Of a stretch of 64,000 bases of DNA, positions 23,967 through 31,727 are shown one piece after another. Numbering within the stretch: the first letter of the stretch is position 1; every line of letters begins with the position of its first letter. Below the pieces are notes generated by a model that did not search any database, was not told where the DNA came from, and was given only the letters and a program-made list of their open reading frames with translations. A program made the translations under genes and the position numbers. The DNA is from M3007 sp044230315 (GTDB lineage Bacteria; Bacteroidota; Bacteroidia; Chitinophagales; Saprospiraceae). The DNA is taken from NCBI GenBank assembly GCA_044230315.1, contig JBGARJ010000003.1, positions 196,906-260,905 on the forward strand, in the 5' to 3' direction.

Positions 23967-24896
23967 ATGGAAAATGTAAAATGCCTCATTATTGGTTCGG
24001 GCCCGGCTGGTTATACGGCCGCCATTTACGCCGCCCGCGCCGGACTCAAACCCGTGATGTACACCGGCCCCCAACCTGGCGGCCAGCTGATGATCACCAA
24101 CGACGTCGAAAATTATCCCGGTTACCCCGACGGCCGAAACGGCCCCGAAATGATGGACGATTTCCGCCGCCAGGCCGAGCGTTTCGACACAGACATCCGC
24201 AACGAGATGATCACCCGGGTTGATTTCACCGGCCCGATCCACAAAGCCTGGTCGGAAAGCGGCCATGAGATACACGCCCCGGCGGTGATCATTGCCACCG
24301 GCGCCAGCGCCAAATGGCTGGGCATCCCCAACGAAGAACGCCTGCAAAACGCCGGTGTGTCGGCATGTGCCGTGTGCGACGGGTTTTTCTACCGCAAACA
24401 GGAAGTGGCCATCGTCGGCGGCGGCGACACAGCTGCCGAGGAAAGCACCTACCTGGCCAAGATCTGCTCCAAAGTGCACCTGCTGGTGCGCCGCGACGAG
24501 ATGCGCGCCTCCAAGATCATGCAGGAACGCGTACTCCATACGCCCAACCTCGTAGTCCACTGGAACACCGAAGCGGAAGAAGTGCTCGGCCAGGACGTGG
24601 TTGACGGCGTGCGCATCGTCAACAACAAAACCGGCGAGCGCAGCGTGCTGCCGGTCACGGGCTTCTTCGTCGCCATCGGCCACCAGCCCAATACCGGTAT
24701 TTTTAAAGACTGGCTCACGCTCGACGAAAGCGGTTATATCCAGGCCATGCCCGGCCGCTCGCTGACCAACATACCCGGCGTCTTTGCCTCCGGCGATGCG
24801 CAGGACAAAATTTACCGGCAGGCCGTCACCGCCGCCGGCACGGGATGCATGGCAGCCCTCGACGCCGAACGGTACCTCGTGGAACAAGGATTGTAA
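23967..24896 (+). CDS. trxB: Thioredoxin-disulfide reductase
   Basis: A 309-residue FAD/NADPH flavoenzyme that reduces thioredoxin. The ATG at 23967 gives MENVKCLIIGSGPAGYTAAI, the FAD-binding Rossmann motif; the 36 upstream in-frame residues are not part of it. The redox-active pair is Cys134/Cys137 in SACAVCDGF. The NADPH-binding motif VGGGDTAAEES is at about 150-160, and the C-terminal FAD motif is NIPGVFASGDAQDKIYRQAV (about 267-286). Length is standard. It has its own promoter, and is followed by 671 bases without a conventional gene, filled by repeats. Confidence 0.97.
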   Translation: MENVKCLIIGSGPAGYTAAIYAARAGLKPVMYTGPQPGGQLMITNDVENYPGYPDGRNGPEMMDDFRRQAERFDTDIRNEMITRVDFTGPIHKAWSESGHEIHAPAVIIATGASAKWLGIPNEERLQNAGVSACAVCDGFFYRKQEVAIVGGGDTAAEESTYLAKICSKVHLLVRRDEMRASKIMQERVLHTPNLVVHWNTEAEEVLGQDVVDGVRIVNNKTGERSVLPVTGFFVAIGHQPNTGIFKDWLTLDESGYIQAMPGRSLTNIPGVFASGDAQDKIYRQAVTAAGTGCMAALDAERYLVEQGL

Positions 24897-24938
24897 TCTT
24901 CTAGGAAAATTGGCCGATATTTGCCCGGCCTTTTATTA

Positions 24939-25099
24939 GAAACCGTCTGAAACCCCCTAACGGGTGGCAAGACGTATTTTTTGGCGTTTTGCATCGGCTA
25001 TTTTTCGGCAACAGGACATGGCTATTCCCTCAAAAATAAGCCTTGCCTAACGCCAAAATCTATGCCTTCCCGCCTCGCCAGGGGGTTTCAGACGGTTTC
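24939..25099. mobile_element. MITE-like element, family B, with 20-base terminal inverted repeats
   Basis: Perfect 20-base inverted repeats GAAACCGTCTGAAACCCCCT (24939-24958) and its complement (25080-25099) enclose about 120 bases. The interior is itself partly palindromic: TTGGCGTT pairs with AACGCCAA, and GGCTATTTTTC nearly pairs with AAAAATAAGCC. It has no coding capacity and is the only copy in this window. Located 42 bases after the trxB stop. Confidence 0.75.
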
Positions 25100-25231
25100 T
25101 TAGTTCGACTTTAGCCATTTGGCGTATCCGTGCCGATGGTCAAAGATTTAAAAATCAATTCGTTGATTATCAACTGCATTTAGGCTTTTGTAATTTTTGA
25201 ATGTCGGTAAAAAACAACGATGTTCAAAAAC

Positions 25232-25386
25232 AATAGTCCGGTACATTTTGCTGTTGGCGAGGACGCCAACAGCGGCATTTCGTTGAAAATCAAGCCTTAA
25301 CGCCGTTGTTGGCGTCCTCGCCAACAACATGCTTAAAATGCTCCGCGCTTCATTTTCAAAGGTTTGCAAAAACCTACCGGACTATT
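25232..25386. mobile_element. MITE-like palindromic element, family A, copy 3 (best preserved)
   Basis: A 155-base element with perfect 12-base terminal inverted repeats, AATAGTCCGGTA at the left and TACCGGACTATT at the right. Inside, GTTGGCGAGGACGCCAAC near the left is the exact reverse complement of GTTGGCGTCCTCGCCAAC near the right, and each forms its own hairpin. The centre has CATTTCGTTGAAAATCAAGC. No transposase is encoded. A target-site duplication could not be recognised with confidence. Confidence 0.88.
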
Positions 25387-25432
25387 CCAAAAATAGAAGC
25401 AGCAAAAATCAAACGTATTGGTAACCAGCAGT

Positions 25433-25477
25433 ATGGCTCATCCACAAATGGCTAAAGTTGAGCTTAGAGTCAAATAA
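25433..25477 (+). other. Possible 14-residue leader open frame before a terminator
   Basis: ATG to TAA encodes MAHPQMAKVELRVK. The stop codon abuts an intrinsic terminator, and the aldolase gene begins 90 bases further on. The arrangement resembles an attenuator leader peptide, but no run of regulatory codons is evident and the peptide is not known. It may be chance. Confidence 0.25.
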
Positions 25478-25519
25478 AACCAGCACCGGCGCCCCTGCGG
25501 TACCGGCGCTGGTTTTTTT
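25476..25519 (+). terminator. Intrinsic terminator upstream of the aldolase gene
   Basis: Stem AAAACCAGCACCGGCGCC / GGTACCGGCGCTGGTTTT (two mismatched positions, G-T pairs possible) followed by TTTTTTT. It faces right with no conventional gene ending before it on that strand, so it must stop read-through, end a short RNA, or act as an attenuator. Confidence 0.65.
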
Positions 25520-25567
25520 GTAGCAGAGTAGTCCATCCTTCATCGTTACTAAATCAATCGGCAACCA

Positions 25568-26575
25568 ATGGCTCGATTTCGTCCTGGCGTCCTGCATGGC
25601 GCCGAAGTCACCGAACTGTTCAACCACGCGCTCGAAAACCAATACGCGCTTCCCGCGGTGAATGTGATCGGCACCAATTCCGTCAACGCCGTGCTGGAAA
25701 CGGCCGCGGCGGTGAAAAGCCCGGTCATCATCCAGTTTTCCAACGGCGGCAGCGTCTTTTTCGGCGGTAAAAGCCTGAACAACGACGGCCAGCGGGCCGC
25801 CATCCTCGGCGCGATCTCCGGCGCCCAGCACGTGCACACCCTGGCCGAGGCCTACGGCGTGCCCGTGGTGCTGCACACCGACCACTGCGCCCTGTCGATC
25901 ATCGACTGGGTAAAAGGCCTGCTCGACGCCGGCGAACGCTTTTTTGAAAAAAATGGCTACCCCCTCTACAGCAGCCACATGCTCGACCTGTCGGAAGAGC
26001 CCCTGCACGAAAATATCGAGATCAGCAGCGCCTATCTCGCCCGCATGGCGCCATTGGGCATGACGCTGGAAATCGAACTCGGCGTGACCGGCGGCGAAGA
26101 AGACGGCGTAGACAATACCGACGTCGATTCCTCCCGGTTGTACACGCAGCCGAGCGAAGTGGCCTACGCTTATGAAAACCTCGGCAAGATCAGCCCGCGT
26201 TTCACCGTAGCAGCGGCTTTTGGCAACGTGCACGGCGTGTACAAACCCGGCAACGTAAAACTGCAACCCGTGATCCTGAAAAATTCGCAGGACTATATCC
26301 GGCAGCACTACGGCCTGGCGGCCGAAAAACCGGTGCATTTCGTGTTCCACGGCGGCTCCGGCTCCAGCCAGGAGGAGATCCGCGAGGCCATTTCGTACGG
26401 CGCCATCAAAATGAACATCGACACCGATATGCAATGGGCGTTCTGGGACGGTATTCGCGGCTATTACGAAGCGAAGAAAGGGTATCTCCAGGCCCAGATC
26501 GGCAACCCCGAAGGCGACGATAAGCCCAATAAGAAGTACTACGACGGCATTCACCGCCCCGCGACGGCGCGGTGA
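25568..26575 (+). CDS. fbaA: Class II fructose-bisphosphate aldolase with shortened C-terminus
   Basis: A 335-residue zinc-dependent aldolase of glycolysis and gluconeogenesis (class IIA). Motifs: catalytic/zinc residues Asp105 and His106 in VVLHTDHCA, SSHMLDLSEEPLHENI (about 138-153), LEIELGVTGGEEDGVDN (about 168-184), HGVYKPGNVKL with a zinc His, and VFHGGSGSSQEEI plus IKMNIDTDMQWAFW for phosphate binding. Family members run to about 355-360 residues; after PNKKYYD they normally continue with about 30 more residues (PRxWLR...). Here the protein ends after GIHRPATAR, and those last codons lie inside a terminator hairpin. Catalytic residues are intact, so it is probably active, but the final helix is missing. 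Confidence 0.93.
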   Translation: MARFRPGVLHGAEVTELFNHALENQYALPAVNVIGTNSVNAVLETAAAVKSPVIIQFSNGGSVFFGGKSLNNDGQRAAILGAISGAQHVHTLAEAYGVPVVLHTDHCALSIIDWVKGLLDAGERFFEKNGYPLYSSHMLDLSEEPLHENIEISSAYLARMAPLGMTLEIELGVTGGEEDGVDNTDVDSSRLYTQPSEVAYAYENLGKISPRFTVAAAFGNVHGVYKPGNVKLQPVILKNSQDYIRQHYGLAAEKPVHFVFHGGSGSSQEEIREAISYGAIKMNIDTDMQWAFWDGIRGYYEAKKGYLQAQIGNPEGDDKPNKKYYDGIHRPATAR

Positions 26576-26581
26576 ATGCCG
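26545..26581. terminator. Terminator overlapping the aldolase stop codon
   Basis: A perfect 13-base stem CGGCATTCACCGC / GCGGTGAATGCCG with an 11-base GC-rich loop, followed by GAAATTATTTG. The aldolase TGA (26573-26575) lies in the right arm. It separates the converging aldolase and DedA genes and may work on both strands. Confidence 0.7.
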
Positions 26582-26585
26582 GAAA

Positions 26586-27227
26586 TTATTTGCGCAGCCG
26601 CGCGCGCACGAACTCCACCAGGATCGGCAGCACCGATACGCCGATAATCCCGAAAACCACGATCTCGAAATTGCTTTTGACAATCGGTATCTGGCCAAAG
26701 AAGTAACCGGCCAGGGTCAGGCCCGTCACCCAGGCTATCCCGCCGGCTACACAATAGCCGATAAACCGGCGATAGGTCATATCCCCCACGCCGGCCACGA
26801 AGGGCGCAAACGTCCGAACGATGGGCACAAATCGCGCGATGACCAGCGTGCGACCGCCATATTTTTCATAAAAATGCTGGGTGCGTTCAATATAGGAGCG
26901 CTTGATAAACCAATAGTCGCGGGTAAACACTTTTTGGCCCAGGAAACGACCGAAGAAGTAATTGGTGTTGTCGCCTAATATAGCCGCGAAAAACAACAGC
27001 GGGATCAACAACCATACATTGAGAATGCCGGTTTTGGCGGTAATGGCGCCGGCGGCAAAGAGCAGCGAATCGCCCGGCAAAAAGGGTGTAACCACGAGGC
27101 CGGTTTCACAAAAGATGATCAGGGCCAGCAGGAGGTACGTCATTACTTCGTATTCCCGCATAATGTTTTCGAGGTGTACGTCGAGGTGGCGGATAAAATC
27201 AAAAAACTGGGTCAGCAGGTCAATCAT
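26586..27227 (-). CDS. DedA family (SNARE-associated-like) membrane protein
   Basis: A 213-residue polytopic inner-membrane protein, counted from the ATG at 27227; the longer open frame upstream (to 27380) lacks a believable start. Key segments are ETGLVVTPFLPGDSLLFAAGAI (about 40-61), the conserved proline/glycine re-entrant region, and GGRTLVIARFVPIVRTFAPFVAGVGDM (about 125-151), with the hallmark RF-P-R-APxxAG signature. DedA proteins are implicated in undecaprenyl-phosphate or phospholipid flipping and in membrane homeostasis. A TATCTTCG box (27272-27265, minus strand) lies about 37 bases before the start. The gene converges on the aldolase gene. Confidence 0.93.
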   Translation of the reverse strand: MIDLLTQFFDFIRHLDVHLENIMREYEVMTYLLLALIIFCETGLVVTPFLPGDSLLFAAGAITAKTGILNVWLLIPLLFFAAILGDNTNYFFGRFLGQKVFTRDYWFIKRSYIERTQHFYEKYGGRTLVIARFVPIVRTFAPFVAGVGDMTYRRFIGYCVAGGIAWVTGLTLAGYFFGQIPIVKSNFEIVVFGIIGVSVLPILVEFVRARLRK

Positions 27228-27386
27228 GACAAGGCAGCGGGGGCCGTTTGGTGAAAAAACGGCGCGAAGATAGGCGTTCCGGCCGGTTTGGATCGACCTG
27301 CTTCGGAATTCGTCATTCGGACATCGGAATTTGACGGTGTTCCCGGCTAAAACGGGCGCTTGCCTGTTGCCCTTTCCCACACGCCC

Positions 27387-28490
27387 TTACCACACCACCA
27401 CCGGGATCATCTGCCGGACCAGCTGGCCGCCATGCAAGAGTACGACGTCGAGCACGCCCCATTGCCCGGCCGCGCCGCCGGGTGTTTCAATGGACAGGTT
27501 AAAAAGCCCCGCTTCGGCATCGGGTATGTTCCAGACCGCCAGTTCTGTGCCCAACAGCGAACGCAGGCGTATGTCGAGTGCGCCGGAAAAGGGCAGGGTC
27601 ATCTCGAGCCTGGCGGTTCCGACCATGGGATTGGGGCTCAGGCGCAGGCCGAGCGGTTGGCGGTCGGGGGATTGTGTGGCCGAACTGGCGCAGTTCGGCG
27701 GCAACTCGGGGCAAAAGATGCGGCGGGCCAGCGTGCAATCGAGGATATAGGGGTTGGGCTTGTTTTCCTGGTACGGGGCGATGCGCCAGGTCTTGACCAG
27801 CTCGGCCGAATCGGCCGGATCCTGGTCGTGCCACTGGCACAGGGTGAGGCGCTGGATGGCAAAGAACGTGGGATCGGCCAGGTCGGCCTGCGCCTTGTAC
27901 ATCGTATAGAAATAAAAAATAGCGCGGGCCAGGTCGCCTTTCACCGATTCGCGCGGCTCGAAGGCGCCGGCTTTGGCCTCGCTATACAGGTCTTTGTTCT
28001 GGGGCGGAACGCTGGTCAGGACCTGCGCTTTGTAGAACCACTGCTGGGTCTGGGTATCCGGAATGTCGGAAAACGGCACGTCGCCGCGGGCTTCATTGAC
28101 GGGGATGCGCGCCGGGAACAGGTGGTGCATGTCGCTGCGGGCATTCCCGTCGGCAGCGCCTTTGCTTTGCGGATAGGCGTGCTCGGTGTTCATACCCAGC
28201 GGGCTGCCGTTCAGATAGATGTACTGGGTGGGGTCCTGCGTGGGGTCGAGATAAAGGGTATGGCCGGAATAGATGCAACGGATACTGTCGTCGTCGATAG
28301 CCAGTACCCTGGCGTACAAAGTGTCGCGTGCATTGGCATAATCGAGTACCACAATGGGCTTATAGTGCGCCACCACGCTGTCGAGCAGTTGGCTCCCGCT
28401 GAGGTTGGGGAAGACGGGCTGGAACGATTGAGCGGACAGGGCCCGGCCCCATCCGGCCAATAAGAGGCATACAAAAACAATACGGGTCAT
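27387..28490 (-). CDS. Secreted endonuclease I family nuclease with T9SS sorting domain
   Basis: A 367-residue exported nuclease from the ATG at 28490; a TTG 15 bases upstream is the only alternative. The signal peptide ends near ALSAQ. The endonuclease I (EndA/NucM-like, His-Me finger) core shows MNTEHAYPQSKGA (about 129-141), ARSDMHHLFPARIPVNEARGD (about 148-168) with the catalytic His region, and FEPRESVKGDLARAIFYFYTMY (about 210-231). The last 80 residues (LRLSPNPMVGTARLEM ... VWNIPDAEAGLFNLSI) are a type A T9SS sorting domain, so the enzyme is secreted or surface-attached. Likely role: degrading extracellular DNA for nutrients. It lies 45 bases after the TolC gene on the same strand. Confidence 0.92.
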   Translation of the reverse strand: MTRIVFVCLLLAGWGRALSAQSFQPVFPNLSGSQLLDSVVAHYKPIVVLDYANARDTLYARVLAIDDDSIRCIYSGHTLYLDPTQDPTQYIYLNGSPLGMNTEHAYPQSKGAADGNARSDMHHLFPARIPVNEARGDVPFSDIPDTQTQQWFYKAQVLTSVPPQNKDLYSEAKAGAFEPRESVKGDLARAIFYFYTMYKAQADLADPTFFAIQRLTLCQWHDQDPADSAELVKTWRIAPYQENKPNPYILDCTLARRIFCPELPPNCASSATQSPDRQPLGLRLSPNPMVGTARLEMTLPFSGALDIRLRSLLGTELAVWNIPDAEAGLFNLSIETPGGAAGQWGVLDVVLLHGGQLVRQMIPVVVW

Positions 28491-28535
28491 ACGGATCGGA
28501 TTCAAGCCCGAAAGGTACGCGGATCGCTGCGTATC

Positions 28536-29792
28536 TCAATACCCGCTCAGGGAGGCGGACAGGTAATTGATGGCAGGCTCGGCCGACAGCGCGCCGGTCC
28601 AATCCAGCAGGTTGAGGTACTGGCCGAACATATCGCTTTCCAATTCGAGCAGGGTAAACTGGCGTTTTAGTTGCAGTTCGCGTGCTTTGAGCACCGGCAA
28701 AGGGCCGCTGGCTTCGGCCAGGGCAGATTGCGCGAGCGTGAAGCGGGCCTGGCTGTCTTGCCAAAGTTGTTGCGCCAAATGGTATTGTTGGTCCAATGCC
28801 GTCAATTTCCGGCGCGCGCTGGAAATTGACCGGGTATTTTCGTCCTGATCGAGGCGCCATTCGAGGCCGGCTTCCTGTTGCTCGATTTTGAGGGTATTCC
28901 GTTTGATCCGGGCCGAGCCTTTATAAGGGACGTTGATGCCGATGCCGACGGAGAGATCGCGGTTGAGCGGTTCGTCGGGCCGGTTGTTGTACCGCAGTTG
29001 AAAAAAATCCAGCACTTGCCCGGCTTTGGCTTTTTCCAGCCGGTAAGCGGCGTCAATTTGCTGCATTTTAGCCTGCCCCTGGGCCAGCTCCGGATTTTGC
29101 CATCCCGATTGGGGCATTGCGGCCGTGATCTCCAGGATACGGGAAGCCGGGATAAACCCGGTTGTGTCGAGTTGCCAGTCGGTTGAATTGACCGCCAACC
29201 ATTGCCCGATGGCTGCGCGCAGTTCCTGCAATGCGCCTTCGGACGCGGCCACGCGCAGCGCGAGGTCATCGCGGTCGTATTCCACCTTGATGATCGCTTC
29301 AAGGTCCGCTTCTGCCTGCTGCGTGGCCAGTCGGCTGAGTACGAATGCCTGATCCTGGTACACCAGCAAGAGTTGGCGTTGCAGCTCGAGCTTGCGTTGG
29401 AGCAAACGGTATGTTGTCAGCGCCTGATACCGGTCCAGCAGGGCTTTGTGGTGTAGAATCCGCAGTTTGCCGCGGCTTAGTTCCAGGCCGGCATCCTGAA
29501 ACTGCCGTTGGGCGCGGATTTCCCGAAAGCCATTTACACTTACCCGGCTGAGGTATTCCTCGCGGCGAAGTTCGAAGCGGTCGGTTTCGGTGCGCAGGCC
29601 GATTTGTTCCACAAACGGCAGTTGCAGGTTGGTTTGTCCGGTCAGGTTCAGTTGTTGTTCCTGCGCCACAACGGCGGGGTCCTGCCGGGCCGAGGCCAGC
29701 ACGGCGCTACCGGGGATTACCGACTGCCCCGGTGCGGATAAGGCCAACGCGAGCAGGCAGCCGAAGCCGATCCATTTTTTTTGTATGCGCAT
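28536..29792 (-). CDS. TolC family outer-membrane efflux/secretion protein
   Basis: A 418-residue outer-membrane protein with a signal peptide (1-22, ending SAPGQ) and long heptad-rich helices typical of TolC: about 100-190 (YQALTTYRLLQRKLELQRQLL) and about 320-395 (EAGLEWRLDQDENTRSISSA, KLTALDQQYHLAQQLWQDSQ). Beta strands such as LSVGIGINVPYKG (about 280-292) would form the barrel. It is the third gene of an operon with a HlyD-like fusion protein (15 bases upstream) and a DUF4956 protein. The set lacks an obvious energised inner-membrane pump, so the partner transporter is either elsewhere or DUF4956. Confidence 0.87.
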   Translation of the reverse strand: MRIQKKWIGFGCLLALALSAPGQSVIPGSAVLASARQDPAVVAQEQQLNLTGQTNLQLPFVEQIGLRTETDRFELRREEYLSRVSVNGFREIRAQRQFQDAGLELSRGKLRILHHKALLDRYQALTTYRLLQRKLELQRQLLLVYQDQAFVLSRLATQQAEADLEAIIKVEYDRDDLALRVAASEGALQELRAAIGQWLAVNSTDWQLDTTGFIPASRILEITAAMPQSGWQNPELAQGQAKMQQIDAAYRLEKAKAGQVLDFFQLRYNNRPDEPLNRDLSVGIGINVPYKGSARIKRNTLKIEQQEAGLEWRLDQDENTRSISSARRKLTALDQQYHLAQQLWQDSQARFTLAQSALAEASGPLPVLKARELQLKRQFTLLELESDMFGQYLNLLDWTGALSAEPAINYLSASLSGY

Positions 29793-29807
29793 AGGTTTGG
29801 CAAAAGT

Positions 29808-30869
29808 TCAGGACCCTCGGGGAAACGGCGCAGCCAGGAGCGACAACAAGGAGGCGCCCGTGGCGTCGAACCGTTGCAACACCACCTTCTCTTTTTGTAA
29901 AAAATTGTTGTTTGCGGGTATTTGGATCAGGATTTCGCGTCCGTAGGTCTTGATTTCGGGCAATTTGCGCAAACGCTCCGGGATCTCCACCACCCGGTGC
30001 CCCAGGCCACTGACCCGGCCCAGGCATTGCTCTTCCGGGTGCAGGCTGGATATCACGCGCAGGGAGTCGCCGATTTTCACCTGTAAGATCAGGCTCTCGT
30101 GGAGATAACCCACCACGGTGTTCGGGTTTTGTTCGTAAAACGAGATCAGGGTATTGAACGCAGGGATGTTCTCGCCTTCGCGGCAATGGATACTGCCCAC
30201 GAGGCCGTCACCGGGGGCATAGATCCGAAGCCGTTCCTGCTCCTGTTGATACAGCTCCACGTCCTTTTTCAGTTTGCTGATCTGCGATTGCGCAGGGAGC
30301 CCCGATAGATGAAGCGCTTGCTCCAGCCGGCCGATTTCCACGTCGAGGGGCTCCACGGCCAGCCGTAATTCCTCGTGCAGGGCCCCGATTTTGGCGGCGA
30401 AGGGGCTGGCAGCCTCGAGGGCGGATGAGTCCGGCGGCGGCACGCTTCGCAATTCGCGCAGCAGGCTTTTGTTGAGCAGCTGTTCGGACTCCAGCTGGCG
30501 AATGCGCGCCTCGATGGCGCCCGTTTTTTCGGCCCGTTGGGCGCGCAGACGCTCCAGGCCTGCCCGGATGTCGGCCACCCGGAGCTGGTCGCGGGCTTCC
30601 AGTTCGGCAATGTTGTGCGACAGGTCGCTCATTTTGAAATCGAGCGCCGTGCGGGTGACCTCCATCAGCAGGGCGCCTTTTTGCACGAACTGGCCCTGCG
30701 TGGTGTAAATGCGGTTGACCGTGACGGCATGCTCGAGATTGATCTGCGTTTCCTGATTTTCGGCCACGCCGTAGAAAACGGCTGTGCTGCGGTTCAATTG
30801 CCGGTAGATCAGGAACAAGCCGTAAATCAGCACCGGAATACTTAAATAGAGAATATTGATACGTCGCAT
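29808..30869 (-). CDS. HlyD-like periplasmic adaptor (membrane fusion) protein
   Basis: A 353-residue adaptor: N-terminal membrane anchor (ILYLSIPVLIYGLFLIY, about 6-22), beta/lipoyl half-motif (YTTQGQFVQKGALLMEV, about 55-71), a long coiled-coil hairpin (about 80-225, rich in Glu/Arg/Leu, e.g. LERLRAQRAEKTGAIEARIR), then the second lipoyl half (IYAPGDGLVGSIHCREGENI, about 216-235) and beta-barrel (VGYLHESLILQVKIGDSLRV, about 251-270). This is the HlyD/MacA plan joining an inner-membrane pump to TolC. It sits between DUF4956 (12 bases before it) and TolC (15 bases after it), clearly one operon. Confidence 0.88.
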   Translation of the reverse strand: MRRINILYLSIPVLIYGLFLIYRQLNRSTAVFYGVAENQETQINLEHAVTVNRIYTTQGQFVQKGALLMEVTRTALDFKMSDLSHNIAELEARDQLRVADIRAGLERLRAQRAEKTGAIEARIRQLESEQLLNKSLLRELRSVPPPDSSALEAASPFAAKIGALHEELRLAVEPLDVEIGRLEQALHLSGLPAQSQISKLKKDVELYQQEQERLRIYAPGDGLVGSIHCREGENIPAFNTLISFYEQNPNTVVGYLHESLILQVKIGDSLRVISSLHPEEQCLGRVSGLGHRVVEIPERLRKLPEIKTYGREILIQIPANNNFLQKEKVVLQRFDATGASLLSLLAAPFPRGS

Positions 30870-30881
30870 AGGCGGTCGGGG

Positions 30882-31580
30882 CTAGTCGTATTGATTCGTA
30901 TAGGTATCGTTGAAACTCAGCCGCACGTTGCGGATGTCGGCCAGCCCCCGCAGTTGTTGTGCAAATTGCACTCCTTGCAATTCGTCCTTCAGCCGGAGTT
31001 CGAAGGAATACTCCACCCAATCGCCCTGCGTCTCGGCGGCGTACACCAACCGGTAGCGTTTCAGCACATACTGACGGCTCAGCCCGCGCATGATGGTTTG
31101 CACCTGTTCGAAATCGGCGGAATCGACCGGTAGTTCAAACCGCAATAGCCCAAGCAGGTTGTTCTTGCGGCTAAAGGGCGTGAACCGGAGAAAAAACGCG
31201 ATCAGGCAAAACGCCAACGTTCCGATAACGGCATTGACAAAACTATACACCCCGCAGGCGATACCCACTGCCATGGCGGCAAAGATGAACGATACATTGC
31301 GCGGGTTGCTGATGTTGGTGCGGAAACGAAGGATCGCCAGCGCGCCGAAAATCCCGAACCCACGGGCCAGGCTCTCGCCGATCGACTGCATGATCGTGGT
31401 CGTGACGATGGACATCAGGATCAACGATTGAATAAAATGATCGGGCGGCACCACATCGCGCGACGCCTTTTCGTAGGTAAATACGAGCAGCGACGACAGC
31501 AAAAACGCCAGCAACACCGAAAAGGCAATCAGTATAAAGGACTGATTGTCCAGGTTTGATACAGATGACAGAAAGTCCAT
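30882..31580 (-). CDS. DUF4956 domain membrane protein
   Basis: A 232-residue protein. The N-terminal half has four predicted membrane helices: FILIAFSVLLAFLLSSLLVF (about 15-34), a segment about 48-63, FIFAAMAVGIACGVYSFV (about 97-114) and VIGTLAFCLIAFFLRF (about 117-132). They contain the conserved cytoplasmic signature GFGIFGALAILRFRT (about 74-88) seen in DUF4956 and MgtC-like proteins. The C-terminal 95 residues are soluble and ACT-like in pattern. DUF4956 genes commonly cluster with CotH kinases and VTC-type polyphosphate polymerases. Here CotH is next door but no VTC gene is visible. It leads the HlyD/TolC operon. A TACCTTTA box lies at 31615-31608, minus strand. Confidence 0.85.
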   Translation of the reverse strand: MDFLSSVSNLDNQSFILIAFSVLLAFLLSSLLVFTYEKASRDVVPPDHFIQSLILMSIVTTTIMQSIGESLARGFGIFGALAILRFRTNISNPRNVSFIFAAMAVGIACGVYSFVNAVIGTLAFCLIAFFLRFTPFSRKNNLLGLLRFELPVDSADFEQVQTIMRGLSRQYVLKRYRLVYAAETQGDWVEYSFELRLKDELQGVQFAQQLRGLADIRNVRLSFNDTYTNQYD

Positions 31581-31679
31581 AAAAGTAGTCGAGGCCGGAG
31601 TCGGGCGTAAAGGTATGCTTCTGTGCCAGTCGGCCTTACATACCCGGTAAATTGAATTTTGGTTGCCGCGTAAAATCGG

Positions 31680-31712
31680 ACAGGATCGACAGCATCATCC
31701 TGTCGATCCTGT
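31680..31712 (-). terminator. Terminator downstream of the CotH locus
   Basis: A perfect 13-base stem ACAGGATCGACAG / CTGTCGATCCTGT with a 7-base loop, 15 bases after the stop of the CotH C-terminal fragment, followed on the minus strand by CGATTTTA. It separates CotH transcription from the DUF4956 operon. Confidence 0.65.
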
Positions 31713-31727
31713 GGCCGGTCGGCGGGC

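Noticed and set aside
8473..25369. Minus-strand frames sharing LRLDFQRNAAVGALANSKMY in three places (8473-8778, 22325-23038, 25148-25369)
   Set aside because: The shared peptide comes only from the family A MITE-like element; flanking sequence differs and no conserved start exists. It is a repeat, not a protein family.
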